Origin: Leptobrachium leishanense
Taxonomy: Eukaryota > Chordata > Amphibia > Anura > Megophryidae
DNA length: 64,000 nucleotides
Assembly (NCBI GenBank): GCA_009667805.1
Contig: CM019067.1
Coordinates: 243,757,721 to 243,821,720 of the forward strand
Direction of reading: 5' to 3'
Shown: piece after piece, positions 23,159 through 35,414 of the stretch
Layout of the letters: every line of letters starts with the position of its first letter
Numbering within the stretch: position 1 is the stretch's first letter
Position numbers and translations under genes: made by a program
The notes under the pieces: model-generated
Seen by the model: only the letters and a program-made list of their open reading frames with translations
Databases searched by the model: none
What the model was told of the DNA's origin: nothing

Positions 23159-24407
23159 GATACAACCCACATTTACTTTGACGGGTGCAAATTTATGGGT
23201 TGAATTGTATGCACTTGGCCACTGTGTTGTGCTTTTCCAAAGGCCCAATGAGACCAGTGACCTCAGTTGGAAACTATATTTTCTACCTTAAAGATAGATA
23301 TCAATTAAAAATCTTTTATGGTTCTTAATATTGTGCTGTGGCATAAAACACAGCTATGTGTTACTGGTCTCAACATGGCGACTGAGATGCAGTAACGGTA
23401 GAATAAGTAGAAGAATAAGTTATCATTCAGCAAAGTTCTGGCTCTTTCTGTTTTTTATTTCCTCCTTTTTTAGGTTAACAAACCAATTGCTATTAATGTG
23501 TTTATTCACAATTTCTGATGCTCAACTTGTATACTCAATTCAATATTTTTTAATATATTCAAAATTCATACTACTGTGTCTAAAGGCATGCATTCTGACA
23601 ATAACAAAATAGAAACCGCGTAGCACAATACACCAGCCAATATAACACAAAATACAGCTTAACCTTTGAACTCATCCAGGATACACGTGAAATATATGTA
23701 ATCATTGCACATCTGTTGGTTTTAACCCACACATTTAATGATATTGCACAAAATGTTGGTGCTTTGTGAATAGGCCCTCAGGGTTTAAAAATCTGATTCC
23801 ACCACAACAGACTCTTTGCTGACTTGCAAATTGCAGTTGCCTGCCCCAACGTCTGAGCTCCTTTCTCTGTTCCTTCAATACTTAATAACCTCCAGTGTTT
23901 GGTGGTCGCTGACACTTTTTATCACACAAAGGTGTAAGCAGTGGTGTGGGCCCCCCCAAAGTTCGATGCCCAGGGCGTATGTCCTGCTCACCCCACCCAA
24001 ATGTCAGGCTTGTGAATAAGACAAAAGTTGTTATAATTTCTGAAAATAACAGTACAGTATAGATACAAGTTGTTACTGTAATTCCCATACACAGGCAGTA
24101 TGCTTCATAGAGATACTAATTTTAAATTGTATTACAATTGTTTGGAAGCTGCACTGCGAATATTATTAATAATATAATATCATTGTGATGACTACCAATC
24201 CCCGTAAGCATTTGTTATCTATCTTTGTCACATTTACTGCGTTTGACAAGAATGCCATTTGTGCCAGTTTCATAATAATAACATATATAAAATTATGCAA
24301 GATTAACAATACATCTAAAGTTCAGAACCATTCATCCCAGCAATATTTATGTAATTAAAAGACAAGTAAATGAAAAATTAAAAGTAAGCAAAACCACACT
24401 TTGTTAG
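23159..24407. other. No recognised feature
   Basis: AT-rich DNA without paired termini or plausible coding regions. Frames at 23331-23612 and 23882-24088 are not supported by composition or homology. Confidence 0.4.
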
Positions 24408-24410
24408 TAG

Positions 24411-25329
24411 CAGGGTTATCCAAAGAGATCCGAATGGCTGGAGAAAGGTAACCGAATGCTGAAAATCAGCGTTTGGTTACCTTTCTTAGCCATTCGGCTA
24501 TCCAGAGAGCAGGCAATTCACCAAATCCTGGCGAATTGCCTGCACATTCGGTGCCTGTTTGGTGTCTGTTCGAGGGCAGTGAATCCCCATAAAAAAGCAC
24601 AACTACGGCTATTCAGAGAACACAAACCAGCAGTGAAAGGTTCCCGAAATGCCCTGCCATTCGGTGGTTTAATTCGTCAGATTTATTCAGATGAATCCCA
24701 TAGGCTTCAATGTTAAAAATATTCCCGTTTTAATTCAATATCTAATAAACCATTCATTATAAAATTCTGCAGTAAGCAGCCAATTTATTTATAGATTTTT
24801 TTAGGATATTTTAATTATTTTTCTGGATTTTTATTTTTTTTAAAACAATTCCGATTTTTTTATTTTTTTAAGTTCACTTATTTTTTCTGTAACAGCCCTT
24901 TTTATTATCATTCCTTGGACCTCATATGTAAATTTCAGACATTTTCGCTCCGTAGTTTCTTTGCAAACAGCGTTTCACTTTTCAAATATTCAAGCAAACT
25001 GTTTTTCTAATTTATTCACTGCCTTCGTCTGCAGTGTCGGCTTTTTCCGGCGGCTTCGCTGCATGTGATCGGCTCCTGCTCTGGTTTTTCTGGCGTTTTC
25101 GGCGGGTTAATCCAGATGTTTTTGCGGGTTTTCGGCGTGCATTCGCCTGATTTTGCGGTTAGTTTTCGTTGGGTTTGCGGCGGCCTTTCCCTGCAATTCG
25201 GGGACCCTGTGGTGCTTGCTGAATACACCGCAGGGTCGCCGAAATGGGATCGGCGAAACAAACCGAATTGAAGAGAACGAAAAGTCACCGACCGTGCGGT
25301 GACTTTTCGATTCTCTTTGAATTACCCTG
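24411..25329. mobile_element. MITE, CAGGGTTATCC family, copy 2
   Basis: CAGGGTTATCCAAAGAGATC at the left, ATTCTCTTTGAATTACCCTG at the right, TAG on both sides (24408-24410, 25330-25332). 919 bp, similar to copies 1 and 3 throughout. No gene. Confidence 0.85.
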
Positions 25330-25564
25330 TAGTTTAATTCAGAACTCCCAGAATAACAATATTTATGGAAACATGCGGTTTTACCATACATACAATTGTT
25401 AACTGCACATCCAATGTTTCAAATAAATAATTTTTTCAACAAAAAGCATTTTGTAGGGAAACAGACACGCTAACCATCATGACTTTACTTATTTAACCCT
25501 TCGCTGCTCATCTATTTCACCCCTGTATGCTGAGCTAATTTTGATCATTTTATGCTCAACATGT

Positions 25565-26810
25565 TTAACCACTTCGATGCGGAGGACGCGCACAGCGCAT
25601 CCTCCGCATGTCTGCTGGTATGCGGAGGACGCGCTGAGCGCGTCCTCCCTTTGGGGTCAGCGTTCGGCCGGGTTCCGGCCGATCGCTGGCCCCCCCGGTG
25701 CGGGCTGACATCCTCGATGTCAGCCCAGCATCCGGAACCGCAGCCGCTGAAATTAGGTGTCATCGCGGCAGCGCGATGACACCTAATTCAGGCGCCCCCC
25801 CGCATGTGCGGAGGAGGTGCCTGAAAGGGAGGGGGGGAGGTCCTTCGGATCTCTCTCCCTCCCGATCGGCGGTGTTGCGGGGGTTAACCCAGGCACCATT
25901 TGGAAGGGCACAGCCTGCCCTTCCAAATGGTGCCTGGCATTAACCCCTGGGGAGCTGGATCGCGAATCGGCGCTGAAAAGCGCCGGTTCGTGATCCTTTC
26001 CCGGAGCTGGCCGACATCTTGGATGTCGGCCAAGCCTCCGGGAACTCCCCCTGAGGACTGGCGTCATCGTGCGTAGCACGATGACGCCAGTCCTAGAGTT
26101 AACCCCTAACTGCCACCAACGGTGGAGATAGGGAGTTCCAAAGAACTCCCTATCTCCCGATCCGTGGCAGCTAGGGGTTAACGTTTGGTATGGTTGGATC
26201 GGCCAGAGCATGGCCGTTCCAACGATACCAAACACTACAGTGAAAAAATTTTTTTTTAAAAAAATAAAATAAAAAAAAATATATATATATATTTTAAAAA
26301 AAATTATAAAAAAAATAATAAACATTTCTTTTTTCTTTTTTTTGGCTCGTTAATGCAGCAATATTGTTCCCATTTCAATTATAATGTGAACAATGATGCT
26401 GCACTAACGATTTTTGTATGCGGTGCGTTTGTTAAAAATCGTGTAATCTTCCCCAAAAAAAGAATGTAACGAGACCCCATCTCTAATTTTCTTAACAAGC
26501 GCACCCCATACAAAATATAACCGCAATTGCTCGCATGTTAAAATGTGAAAAAAAACACTTTACACGTTGTAAATTATTGAAAATACATATTTTATTGCAT
26601 TTTTTGTTATAATATACAGACATGACATAACGTATACATATAATAATGACATATTATGAATCTACCGAGTCTGACGGAAAGAACGATATATAATATGTCT
26701 GGGTCATATACTAAAATAAGCCTTCAAAACACGTTTAAACATGATGAGCAAAACCGGTAAATATGATCTCAGCACAGAGGCGGGAAAAGCCTCAGCAGCG
26801 AAAGGGTTAA
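25565..26810. mobile_element. Young non-autonomous piggyBac-type element, copy 1
   Basis: TTAACCACTTCGATGC at the left and GCAGCGAAAGGGTTAA at the right, TTAA at 25565-25568 and 26807-26810. The GC-rich left half is built of stem-loops (gcggaggacgcgctgagcgc, gacatcctcgatgtcag, tgtcatcgcggcagcgcgatgaca, accatttggaagggc...gcccttccaaatggt, ggcgtcatcgtgcgtagcacgatgacgcc). It is very similar to the reverse complement of 53056-54286. The 180-codon frame across it is compositional. Confidence 0.9.
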
Positions 26811-27419
26811 GCCATATTTTATTGTAGGACCCAGGCAAGTTATATATCCTTTTTTCACCTGACTTGGGAGATTCAAAATATATAACTAGTATGTGTATAT
26901 GTCATGTCTGGACAGAATGCTATAACAAAAAAGTTAAAGTGTAAAATACCATTCAGATTCCAATCATTTGCAGCGTGTAAAATTATTTTCTTTTATTCTA
27001 TCATCCAAACCTTTGTGGTTATATATTCTATGGGGTGCTCTTTAAAAATTAAGACATGGAGAATCTGTTAATTGCATATTTTAACCAGAAACACATTATC
27101 ACAAACACTGAAAAAAAAAACACCTAAATTTTTAGCTAGTATTTTGGTACTTTGCATTTTATGAATATTAGTATGAATTAGACTTGTGCACCGATTTTTT
27201 TTTTCGGTTAGTTCGGATTTTGTAAATTTTCGTTTCGGCCAATTTCCGTTTCGGTTCGGTTCGTTTTGGTTTGTTTTTCGTATTAACTTTTTTTTCGTGA
27301 TTTCAGACATTTTCGTGTTTTACGGAACATCTGTTCTCCTCGTTTCAAAGTGTCTATTCGTTTTGACGTAAACTAATGGTCTTTCGGATCCGATATTTCT
27401 GTCGATACGATAATTCTGC

Positions 27420-28264
27420 CATTGAGATTTCTCATGTTTTACAAGAAGGATATATTGAGCTTTCCTATGTTTTACAAGAAGGATACATTGAGATTTCTCT
27501 GGTTTCCAGGGAAGGATACATTGAGATTTCTCTGGTTTTCCAGGAAGGATACATTGAGATTTCTCTGGTTTTACAAGAAGGATACATTGAGATTTCCTAT
27601 GTTTTCCAAGAAGGATACATTGAGATTTCTCTGGTTTCCTGGGAAGGAAACATTGAGATTTCTCTGGTTTTCCAGGAAGGATACATTGAGATTTCTCTGG
27701 TTTTACAAGAAGGATACATTGAGCTTTCCTATGTTTTACAATAAGGATACATTGAGATTTCTCAGGTTTCCAGGGAAGGATACATTGAGATTTCTCATGT
27801 TTTACAAGAAGGATACATTGAGATTTCTCTGGTTTCCTGGGAAGGAAACATTGAGATTTCTCAGGTTTTCCAGGAAGGATACATTGAGATTTCTCATGTT
27901 TTACAAGAAGGATACATTGAGATTTCTCTGGTTTCCCGGGAAGGATACATTGAGATTTCTCAGGTTTTACAAGAAGGATACATTGAGATTTCTCATGTTT
28001 TACAAGAAGGATACATTAAGATTTCTCATGTTTTACAAGCAGCATACATTGAGATTTCTCTGGTTTCCCGGGAAGGATACATTGAGATTTCTCTGGTTTT
28101 ACAAGAAGGATACATTGAGATTTCTCTGGTTTTACAAGAAGGATACATTGAGATTTCTCTGGTTTTACAAGGATACAAGTTTTACAAGAAGGATACATTG
28201 AGATTTCTCTGGTTTTACAAGAAGGATACATTGAGATTTCTTTGGTTTCCCGGGAAGGACACAT
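27420..28264. repeat. 33-bp minisatellite, about 25 units
   Basis: Units read ggatacattgagatttctc plus tggttttacaagaa or tggttttccagga variants. The unit matches the 3'-tail sequence of the LINE at 51838-52578 and of the SINE at 5862-6058 (accaggaaggatacattgag atttctctcgttttc). More units follow the MITE (29158-29197). Because 33 is divisible by 3, several frames are open; these are not genes. Confidence 0.9.
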
Positions 28265-28265
28265 T

Positions 28266-29157
28266 CAGGGTTATCCAAAGAGATTCGAATTGCTTGAGAA
28301 AGGTAACCGAATGCTGAAAATCAGCGTTCGGTTACCTTTCCTGGCCATTCGGCTATCCAGAGAGCAGGCAATTCGCCAAATCCTGGCGAATTGCCTGAAC
28401 ATACGGTGCCTGTTCGGTCCCTGTTCGAGGGCAGTGAAATCCCCATAAAAAAGCACTGCTTCGGCTATTCAGAGAACACAAACCAGCAGTGAAAGGTTCC
28501 CCTAATGCCCTGCCATTCGGTGGTTTAATTCGGCAAGTTAATTCAGGAGAATCCCATAGACTTCAATGTTAAAAATATTCCCATTTTAATTCAATATCTA
28601 ATAAACCGTTCATTATAAAATTCTGCAGTAAAGAGTCTCTTTATTTATAGATTTTTTAGGATACCTTAAGCATTGTCCTGAATTTTTTTTTTTTTTTAAA
28701 AGTCCGATTTTTTTTTTTTCAGTTTATTAATTTTTTTTGTAACAGCCCTTTTTATTATCATTCCCTGGACCTCCTGTGTAAATTTCAGACATTTTCGCTC
28801 AGTAGTTTCTTTGTAAACAGCGTTTCAATTTCACATTCACACAAACGGTTTTGCTAATTTATTCACCTCCCTCGTCTGCGGTCTTGGCTGCTTCAGCTGC
28901 GTGTGATCGGCTCCTGCTCGGGCTTTTCAACAGGTTTATGCAGATGTTTTTGAAGGTTTTCGGCATGCATTCGCTGGGTTTTGCGGTTAGTTTTCGGTGG
29001 GTTTACGGCAGCTTTTCCCTGCAATTCAGGGACCCTGTGGTGTTTGCTGAATACACCGCAGGGTCACCGAAATGGGATCGGCAAAAGGAACTGAATTGAA
29101 GAGAACGAAAAGTCACCGAACGTGCGGTTACTTTTCGAATCTCTTTGGATAACCCTG
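28266..29157. mobile_element. MITE, CAGGGTTATCC family, copy 3
   Basis: Starts CAGGGTTATCCAAAGAGATT, ends TCTCTTTGGATAACCCTG. 892 bp, close to copies 1 and 2. It sits within the minisatellite; flanks (ATT / AAG) do not show an obvious TSD, perhaps because the repeat array rearranged. Confidence 0.85.
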
Positions 29158-30310
29158 AAGGAGCTTTCTCTGGTTTTCCAGGAAGGATACATTGAGATGG
29201 GAATGATACAAAATTACAGAATCAGCGATATAACCGAAAAATACGATGTCCGAAATAACCGAAATGGAACCGAAATCAGGAATGGAGCCGAAATCACGAA
29301 TGGAACGAAAATGAATTTCGATTTTACACATTTCTAGTCCATTCGAAAAGTTTTCATTTCGGCTTGGAAATTTGTTCGGATCTGCCGTTTTCGGATCCGA
29401 AAATTTTCGGAAAATCGGCCGAATCCGAATGCACGAATCGGGAAATTTTGTGAAAATTCCGAAGTTCCGAAACCCGAAACACACATCCCTAGTATGAATA
29501 AAAAAGTGAGTGCTCCAGGCGTGGGATATGAGAAGGTGAGTAATGGTAGAAACACTGCTCGTTTTATACTTGAAAAATGGACAATGCCAGCACTGTTATA
29601 CATGGTCATGTTTTGTATCGTTAGAAAGGCCTTTCCAATGAGACCTCGCTTGAGCACGTGTGGTGTAAATAATGGAAATACGGGGGTCCACAGTACCCTG
29701 TCTCTCCTCTCAGTGCGTCAGATTGTATTTTTGCTGACCCAATACATAACACTTTGCGCCATCACCTACACACTTGCTGGAAAATGAGTAGGTGAGTTAT
29801 TGCAGTGGAATTGTTTGCTTTATATGCATAAGCACCTAATGCTTTTGCCTTAGAACTGAAAAAAAAGGAGTTGCTTTTTTTCCCCATTATCTTATTTTTA
29901 CATAGTACATGGACATGTGTGGTTTCTTTGGAAAGGCCAGACTCTGACCTTTTGACTGACACTTCACTTGATGTAGCGGTATAGAATAGACACACCGGGA
30001 TGCCCGCCTCTTCTCCCACCTGTACTTTGGCTAGCATTTTTATGAAACAATACGAAACATTACGTTATCAATTCCATATTGCTGCCAACATTGAGAAAGA
30101 GGAAGAGAGTAATTTTAGCCACAATGTTTACTTTATAACTGAAAAGTGGACAATGGAGCTGAGAATTTTTTTTTAAAAAAAGTAAAAATTTTAGTTTATT
30201 AATTTTCTTTAAATCATTTTACCCTGTATATAGTAATTTTTTTGCATCACTGAAAAAGCCAGACTCTGGCCTTTGCATTGATACCTAGACTGACATTCTC
30301 TGACCTACCA

Positions 30311-31136
30311 ATATATATAATGTTACCAGAGGTCAAATATTCTCTTTCAATTATTTTCCCCCATTCCCCAGTTTTTGCTACTATTACTGAAAGTGATCAT
30401 ATTTTTATACAGACATTACAGGGTTATTTATGTAGTTCACTTATTTATCTTGATGAACCTATAATTCTGGCAGTTTCTTTCTTTTCCCTGTCTACAACCA
30501 TAAAAAGATACATTTTAGGATATTTTACGCAATTCATACAGTAATAGTGATGAGATCAACCACAGACAAAGATATCTGGTAATCATGTTGCTATGTTTTT
30601 ATGTTGGCTGTTTATCTCCATTTTGGTTGCTGTTTTTAATCAACAAATTTCCATATTGGATCCTATTTTGGTCAACATCTGCTTAGAATAGAGAAATGAA
30701 TGTGAAGAAAAAGAATGTCATGTGTGGGAAGACAAAAGATCCCTTTTGTAAAGGAATACCGCACAACCCATGATTGGTAAATTTGTTTTTCCCACATAGC
30801 AATTGCACATAAAACTTTTCTAGTGTACTTTAGTTTAAAAATAATTCTCTATTAAAAACAGCTGTGTCATTGGCTACTGGAACATGTCATGCCGTGTACT
30901 TTCAGCTTAATTTTTCAGACACGCCAAATTAGAAGCTCTTCTGAAAGAAACTGAAGCTATTTTGTGTTATTTCTCAGAACATCCCTTTCAAGGTTATTCC
31001 TCTGGAAATTTTTTTAATTCCACTTTCATTTAATGTTATTCCATCCTGTAATGATATAACGATTTGGAGATGAACTAAGTTTCATTTCCTGAATTAAAAC
31101 ATTTGTTAAAATAAAATCTGTGACTGAAAATATATG
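30311..31136. other. Single-copy-looking DNA, no gene
   Basis: No terminal repeats or simple repeats. Balanced composition with stretches such as ggaacatgtcatgccgtgtac. A candidate for ancestral host DNA; nothing coding is recognised. Confidence 0.35.
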
Positions 31137-32348
31137 CAGTACTTTGCAAAAGTCTTAGGCCGCCATTAGATCCATTGTTTTGCAGTGGTATAATGACCAT
31201 ATACCGTATAATAATTTCTCAGTCTCTTTCTTAGAATACAACCAGAAAGCACAGGAAATTTGTATGCAGTATTAAAAAACAGCAAACAAATCAGAAAAAA
31301 ACACAACTTGTATAGGCTATGGTGGTATTCAAGCTGTTATAAAGAAATTTGAAGAATCAGGAGTCAAGGACAAGAAAATGACGTTAAGGCCGGCCATCCA
31401 CTGAGTCTGTATTTGTGTGATCATGCGATTGTCCGACATCGTCCATCATCGTCCGATCAATCCCACAACATGCAGGAGATTCAGTCCTCGTCCACTGCCT
31501 CTGACTTACATAGGATGACTTCAGACAATGTTATGTGACTACAATAGACTAGCGATCTTTCCCATTTGATTGGGTTTTGTCAGAAGAAGTCGACATGATC
31601 TGGTACAATTTATATGAAAAAAAAGATTAATTGTGTAATTAAACTGCCGTGCAGCAGCAGGGAAATTGTCCCAAAGAAAAGTGATTCAGTTCGACAGGTG
31701 AATCCCATCGACTTCAATGTAGAATTATATATTTTATTTCTTTTATTTTTTATTCAACCGTTTATGGTTTTCATTTGCAGCAAAAAGCCTTTTTATTTAC
31801 TGATTTTATTGAATTATTTGAGTATATTTTGTATTTTTTAGGCAAAATATTTGATTCTCAATTTTTATTTAAAAATAAATTCATGTTTTTTTTCCTTCAC
31901 TACCAAACTGAAAAAAACCCTGTTACGAGATCCAAGGTCAAATATTTCCCCCCGGCTGTCATAACTCCACTAGTTCCTGGATTCTTCCCTCATCTAGCAG
32001 CCCTGAAACAATGTCAGTTATTCATTTCTCCCAATAAAGCAGATGACGCTGGTCATATTGGGTTCAGCAGACTCACTGGCCATTTGTGCAGGCCCCTTTT
32101 TATTTGGTACAGAATCAGATAACAACAGTTAACACCCCAGCCCGCCCAGCCTCCACAGAGTCCAGACCTGGGCAGAGAAATAAATAAATTAAATAAATAA
32201 ATAACCTACATCTAGAGGAGAACTCTGGGAAGTGCTGAAAGAGGCGTGGTATACTATTACAGAAGATTACTTCAGAAAACATCAAGACAGTCTCCCCAAA
32301 AGAGTTCAATATGTGCTTAGTGGCAAGGGAGGTCACACTAAATGTTGA
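31137..32348 (+). pseudogene. Decayed Tc1 element with transposase remnants
   Basis: Left end CAGTACTTTGCAAAAGTCTT is a Tc1-type terminal repeat. At 31330-31385 the frame reads VIKKFEESGVKDKK, the first HTH region. The middle is lost or replaced: 31640-32040 resembles internal words of the AGGGGTTATTC MITE family plus other DNA. At 32205-32348 the C-terminus reads REELWEVLKEAWYTITEDY...LPKRV...GGHTKC and stops. The catalytic Asp residues are not visible and an (ATAA)n run splits the region before the Glu. Confidence 0.75.
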
Positions 32349-35174
32349 CTTCAGCCTGTAGAAGCCATTTTGTTCTTATATTAGTGGGTTTTTTTAAATT
32401 TAGGTTTCCTATTGGACAATAATATAGGGTGCACCTTCCACTGCACCAAATACATGGCCCTATTCTAAGCAAGTCATTATAACATTAAAGGGGTTATTCA
32501 GAAAGCACCAACATTTCAGTGAAATTTCAGTTCTTTATAGTTCGGCGCACTTTAGTGTGCTTCAGAGATTCCATGTCATCGACCCAGCGGCAAATTCCCT
32601 ATTCATCCCAGGGCTACCAAAGTGTGGGGAAGATGGAGTCGTTGAAGACCACCGAACACCACCAAACTGCAGAAAAAGAAAAAAAACTCAAGACATTCTG
32701 GTTGGTTAGAGCTGAGTATTTAAACATGAAGCATTGTTTTATGAGTGCATCCCCCAAAGTGTTTGGTCACTGGTTATAGGTTCATCTAAAGCTGGGCTCA
32801 GCAACCTTCCAGATGTTCTGGAGCTACAATTCCCATGATGCTCAGCCACTCATTGATTTGGCTGAACCCCAAGGGAAATATAGTTCCGAAACATATATCC
32901 CCCTTTCTCAATTATTAAAGCACACAAGGGTCAGCAACTTTGGCCCTCCAGATGTTTTGGTACTACATCTCCATTGATTCTCGGTCACTCAGTAGGTTAG
33001 AGACTCATGGGAAATGTAGTTTGAAAATATCTGGAGGGCAGGGCCCTATTTTACACTATATCTGTCTGGCACTCAAGGTATTAACAATGGCGAGATCTAG
33101 TAATCAATGAAGTGGGCTACACTTTTCACAAAGAACATTGCATCTTTCTTTACCAGCAGCGCCGTTTGCAAAGTTGCAGAGTAGGTATTCTCCATGCCTC
33201 CTTTCATAATGTGTAATCTGTAAGTACTGGACATGATCAAGCACACCCTGCTCATGTTTAAACACCACATATTACATACACGGATGTCTAGAACACCGTG
33301 TTTTATCAGATGTCCCGCCCTAGATAGGTGAGGTTGGATTTGTATTTCAGCCTTCAAAATACCATATTAAACCAGTTATCACTTTGAACTAAAGACATTA
33401 ATCATAGATAGGTCTTAGACATTCTCCAGTCTTAAAGATATTCATTTAGTGCACCTCCCATTACTTTCCAGTTGATATATTTTAGGATGTCAGAAAGATC
33501 TAGAGACTGTAGATTCTTTTATGACATGAGGTCAGTCAGACGGGTGCTTAACAATATGAGACATATGTTTTTTGCTGTTCCTTTTGGCCTTGATTATACA
33601 AAACTGAAGGCATATTCATCACTTTTGCATCAAGAACTATATTCTTAATACTAGTTTCTCCTAACTCCTCCAAATATCCAGATTGAAACATCTACCTTGA
33701 ACTATCTGAGAATGTGCTTTACCCTTGTAAATGTATGAAGCACCTGTAATTATCAAAGACAGGCCGTCACAAGGAAAAATAATACATCATCTTGCCGTGC
33801 CTTTCAATGGAAGGATGCAAAAAGAAACTGATATTATTATATTTCCCAGTTTTATCTTACTATGAAGTTAATAATAATAATGGTTTTCTATAGCACTTTA
33901 AAAAAAAGATGAGATTAAAAAAACACATTTTTCGAGTCAATTTATTCCAGAATTCTGAATATGATTAATAGCTGCTTTTACTATTCGGAAATTTATAACT
34001 CCACATATTACTTATATATCTGTATTTAGTTAAAGAGAAAAGTCTTTGTAATCATTATATACACCGATAATATTTTCTTTTGTGTGTTTGTGTGTGTGTT
34101 CTGGGATGTTGGCCAGACGATCGGTAAAGAGTGACTTGTAATCACGGTTTAGCACTTCGGCCAAGGTGTTTTAAATGCCAAAGAACAAACATATGGTAAA
34201 AATGACAATAAAGAAACTTGAGAGTCAGTTATCATCAGGTCTTCCTTATGCCATGTGAAAATAATTATGTAAATGCTAACTAGATCAGAGTTAATACGTG
34301 TGCAAGGCACTTATAGGGTAATTACTTTACGATGTTAGAAGTCTGAATAAATCAATATATGATTCTTTATTGTTTTCCATCTGTTTTGCATTGGTTATTG
34401 TGTAGATTCATATTTAGAGAAACAAATCCAAAAATTCAGTACGGGGGGGGGGTTTTGCTGGAGGCTATGTGGCAATTCCAGGTCTATAGTTCTATAACTT
34501 CAGTCAAATTCATTCTGGGGGAACTCGGGGGATCTCGGAGGGAGTCCATTTCTTCAGCTGCATCACATGTGGCCTACATTAAATAAAACCTATATGCTAC
34601 AGCCATATGAAGAAGCCTGAGAATCCAGCCTCACACAAATCGGAGGAGAATACTGTTGCCTCTTTCAATATCGTTCACAATACTGAAAACGGCAAGAGCG
34701 CTTGCATTCTCCGATTTGTTTGTGACTCGGTTCTCAGATCCTCTCTTCCTTCTATTTAAATGAAATTATCTCAGACGCCATTATCAGTCTGCTTTTGTTC
34801 TGTCTGTCTGTTTTAGCATCAAGTAACCTCAGCTAAAAACTTCCTTAGGTTCTTAGCCCACTTAAGTTTTGAATGTGCTTATATCTCTTGTGGTTCCTAG
34901 AAACATACAAAGGGTCACGTGCCTTCACATTACCCAACCCAGGAGTGCCGGGGTGCACAGCAGCCAGCCAGCAATATCCACAGAGAAAAGGTAGAACTGG
35001 TCACACCAGGACAGGCAAGCAGAAGTAGCAACTTTATTTAAAACAATGCAACAGTTGCATGTTTTTTTATCAGGTTACTCATACTGCATTATAAAAAATA
35101 GAAAACCATAAGGTAAAACCACTCTACATCTGAGTGCTACAGCAAACGCAAATTTTACACTCACAAACGGTGGT
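32349..35174. other. No gene recognised; mostly single-copy-looking DNA
   Basis: 32490-32780 begins with aaaggggttattcag and may be one end of an AGGGGTTATTC MITE. 32785-33010 contains two cagcaaccttccagatgtt / gtcagcaactttggccctcc segments, typical of old hAT ends (CAGNGGTNGGCAAC type). 33050-34900 is AT-rich DNA with no repeats I recognise. 34914-35110 (tccacagagaaaagg, gcaactttattta) may be an old retroelement edge. Confidence 0.4.
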
Positions 35175-35414
35175 TAAGGCTAGGGTCAAATGAAAGCATT
35201 TTTACACGCGAACGTAAAAAAAGTGCGTCCGAACGCATTGACGTATTTTTTCATGCAATACGCGAAAACAGTCATACGATGCGCATTTTTTGGCGTGATT
35301 TTCTACGGATCTGCAATTAAACGCGTAATCTAATTAACCAAATCAATAGGTGAATCAAAAAATAAGGTGAAGGGGTATAAAAAGCCATTTCGTGGATGGT
35401 GGCGTTTCACCAAG

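Larger units (their letters stand above)
27179..29491. mobile_element. hAT element carrying minisatellite and MITE
   Basis: TAGACTTGTGCACCG at the left and ACACACATCCCTA at the right, with a perfect 8-bp TSD GTATGAAT (27171-27178, 29492-29499). The outer parts (27179-27420 and about 29200-29491) are rich in ttcggtt/cgaaatc words and match the termini of the hAT at 35464-41117. The interior is a 33-bp minisatellite interrupted by a MITE. No transposase. Confidence 0.9.
25493..30310. mobile_element. Old piggyBac-type element, interrupted twice
   Basis: Begins TTAACCCTTCGCTGCTCATC at 25493. Own sequence: 25493-25564, 26811-27178 and 29500 to about 30310. Interruptions: a younger relative at the internal TTAA (25565-26810) and a hAT (27179-29491). 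The right part holds three diverged repeats of about 300 bp (starts near 29513, 29780 and 30090), each with gtgagtaatgg/gacaatg and a gaaaggcc...ctctgacc segment. The right terminus is not found. No coding capacity. Confidence 0.65.

Noticed and set aside
25783..26325. 180-codon minus-strand frame
   Set aside because: Lies across stem-loops and an A/T run of a non-autonomous piggyBac-type element; the sibling copy gives an equivalent open frame by composition.
27422..28201. 259-codon repetitive open frame (and 27376-27744, 28016-28264)
   Set aside because: It is the 33-bp minisatellite; several frames on both strands are open only because the unit length is a multiple of three.
27420..28264. 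CRISPR-like array
   Set aside because: Contiguous tandem units with no unique spacers, in a eukaryotic context.
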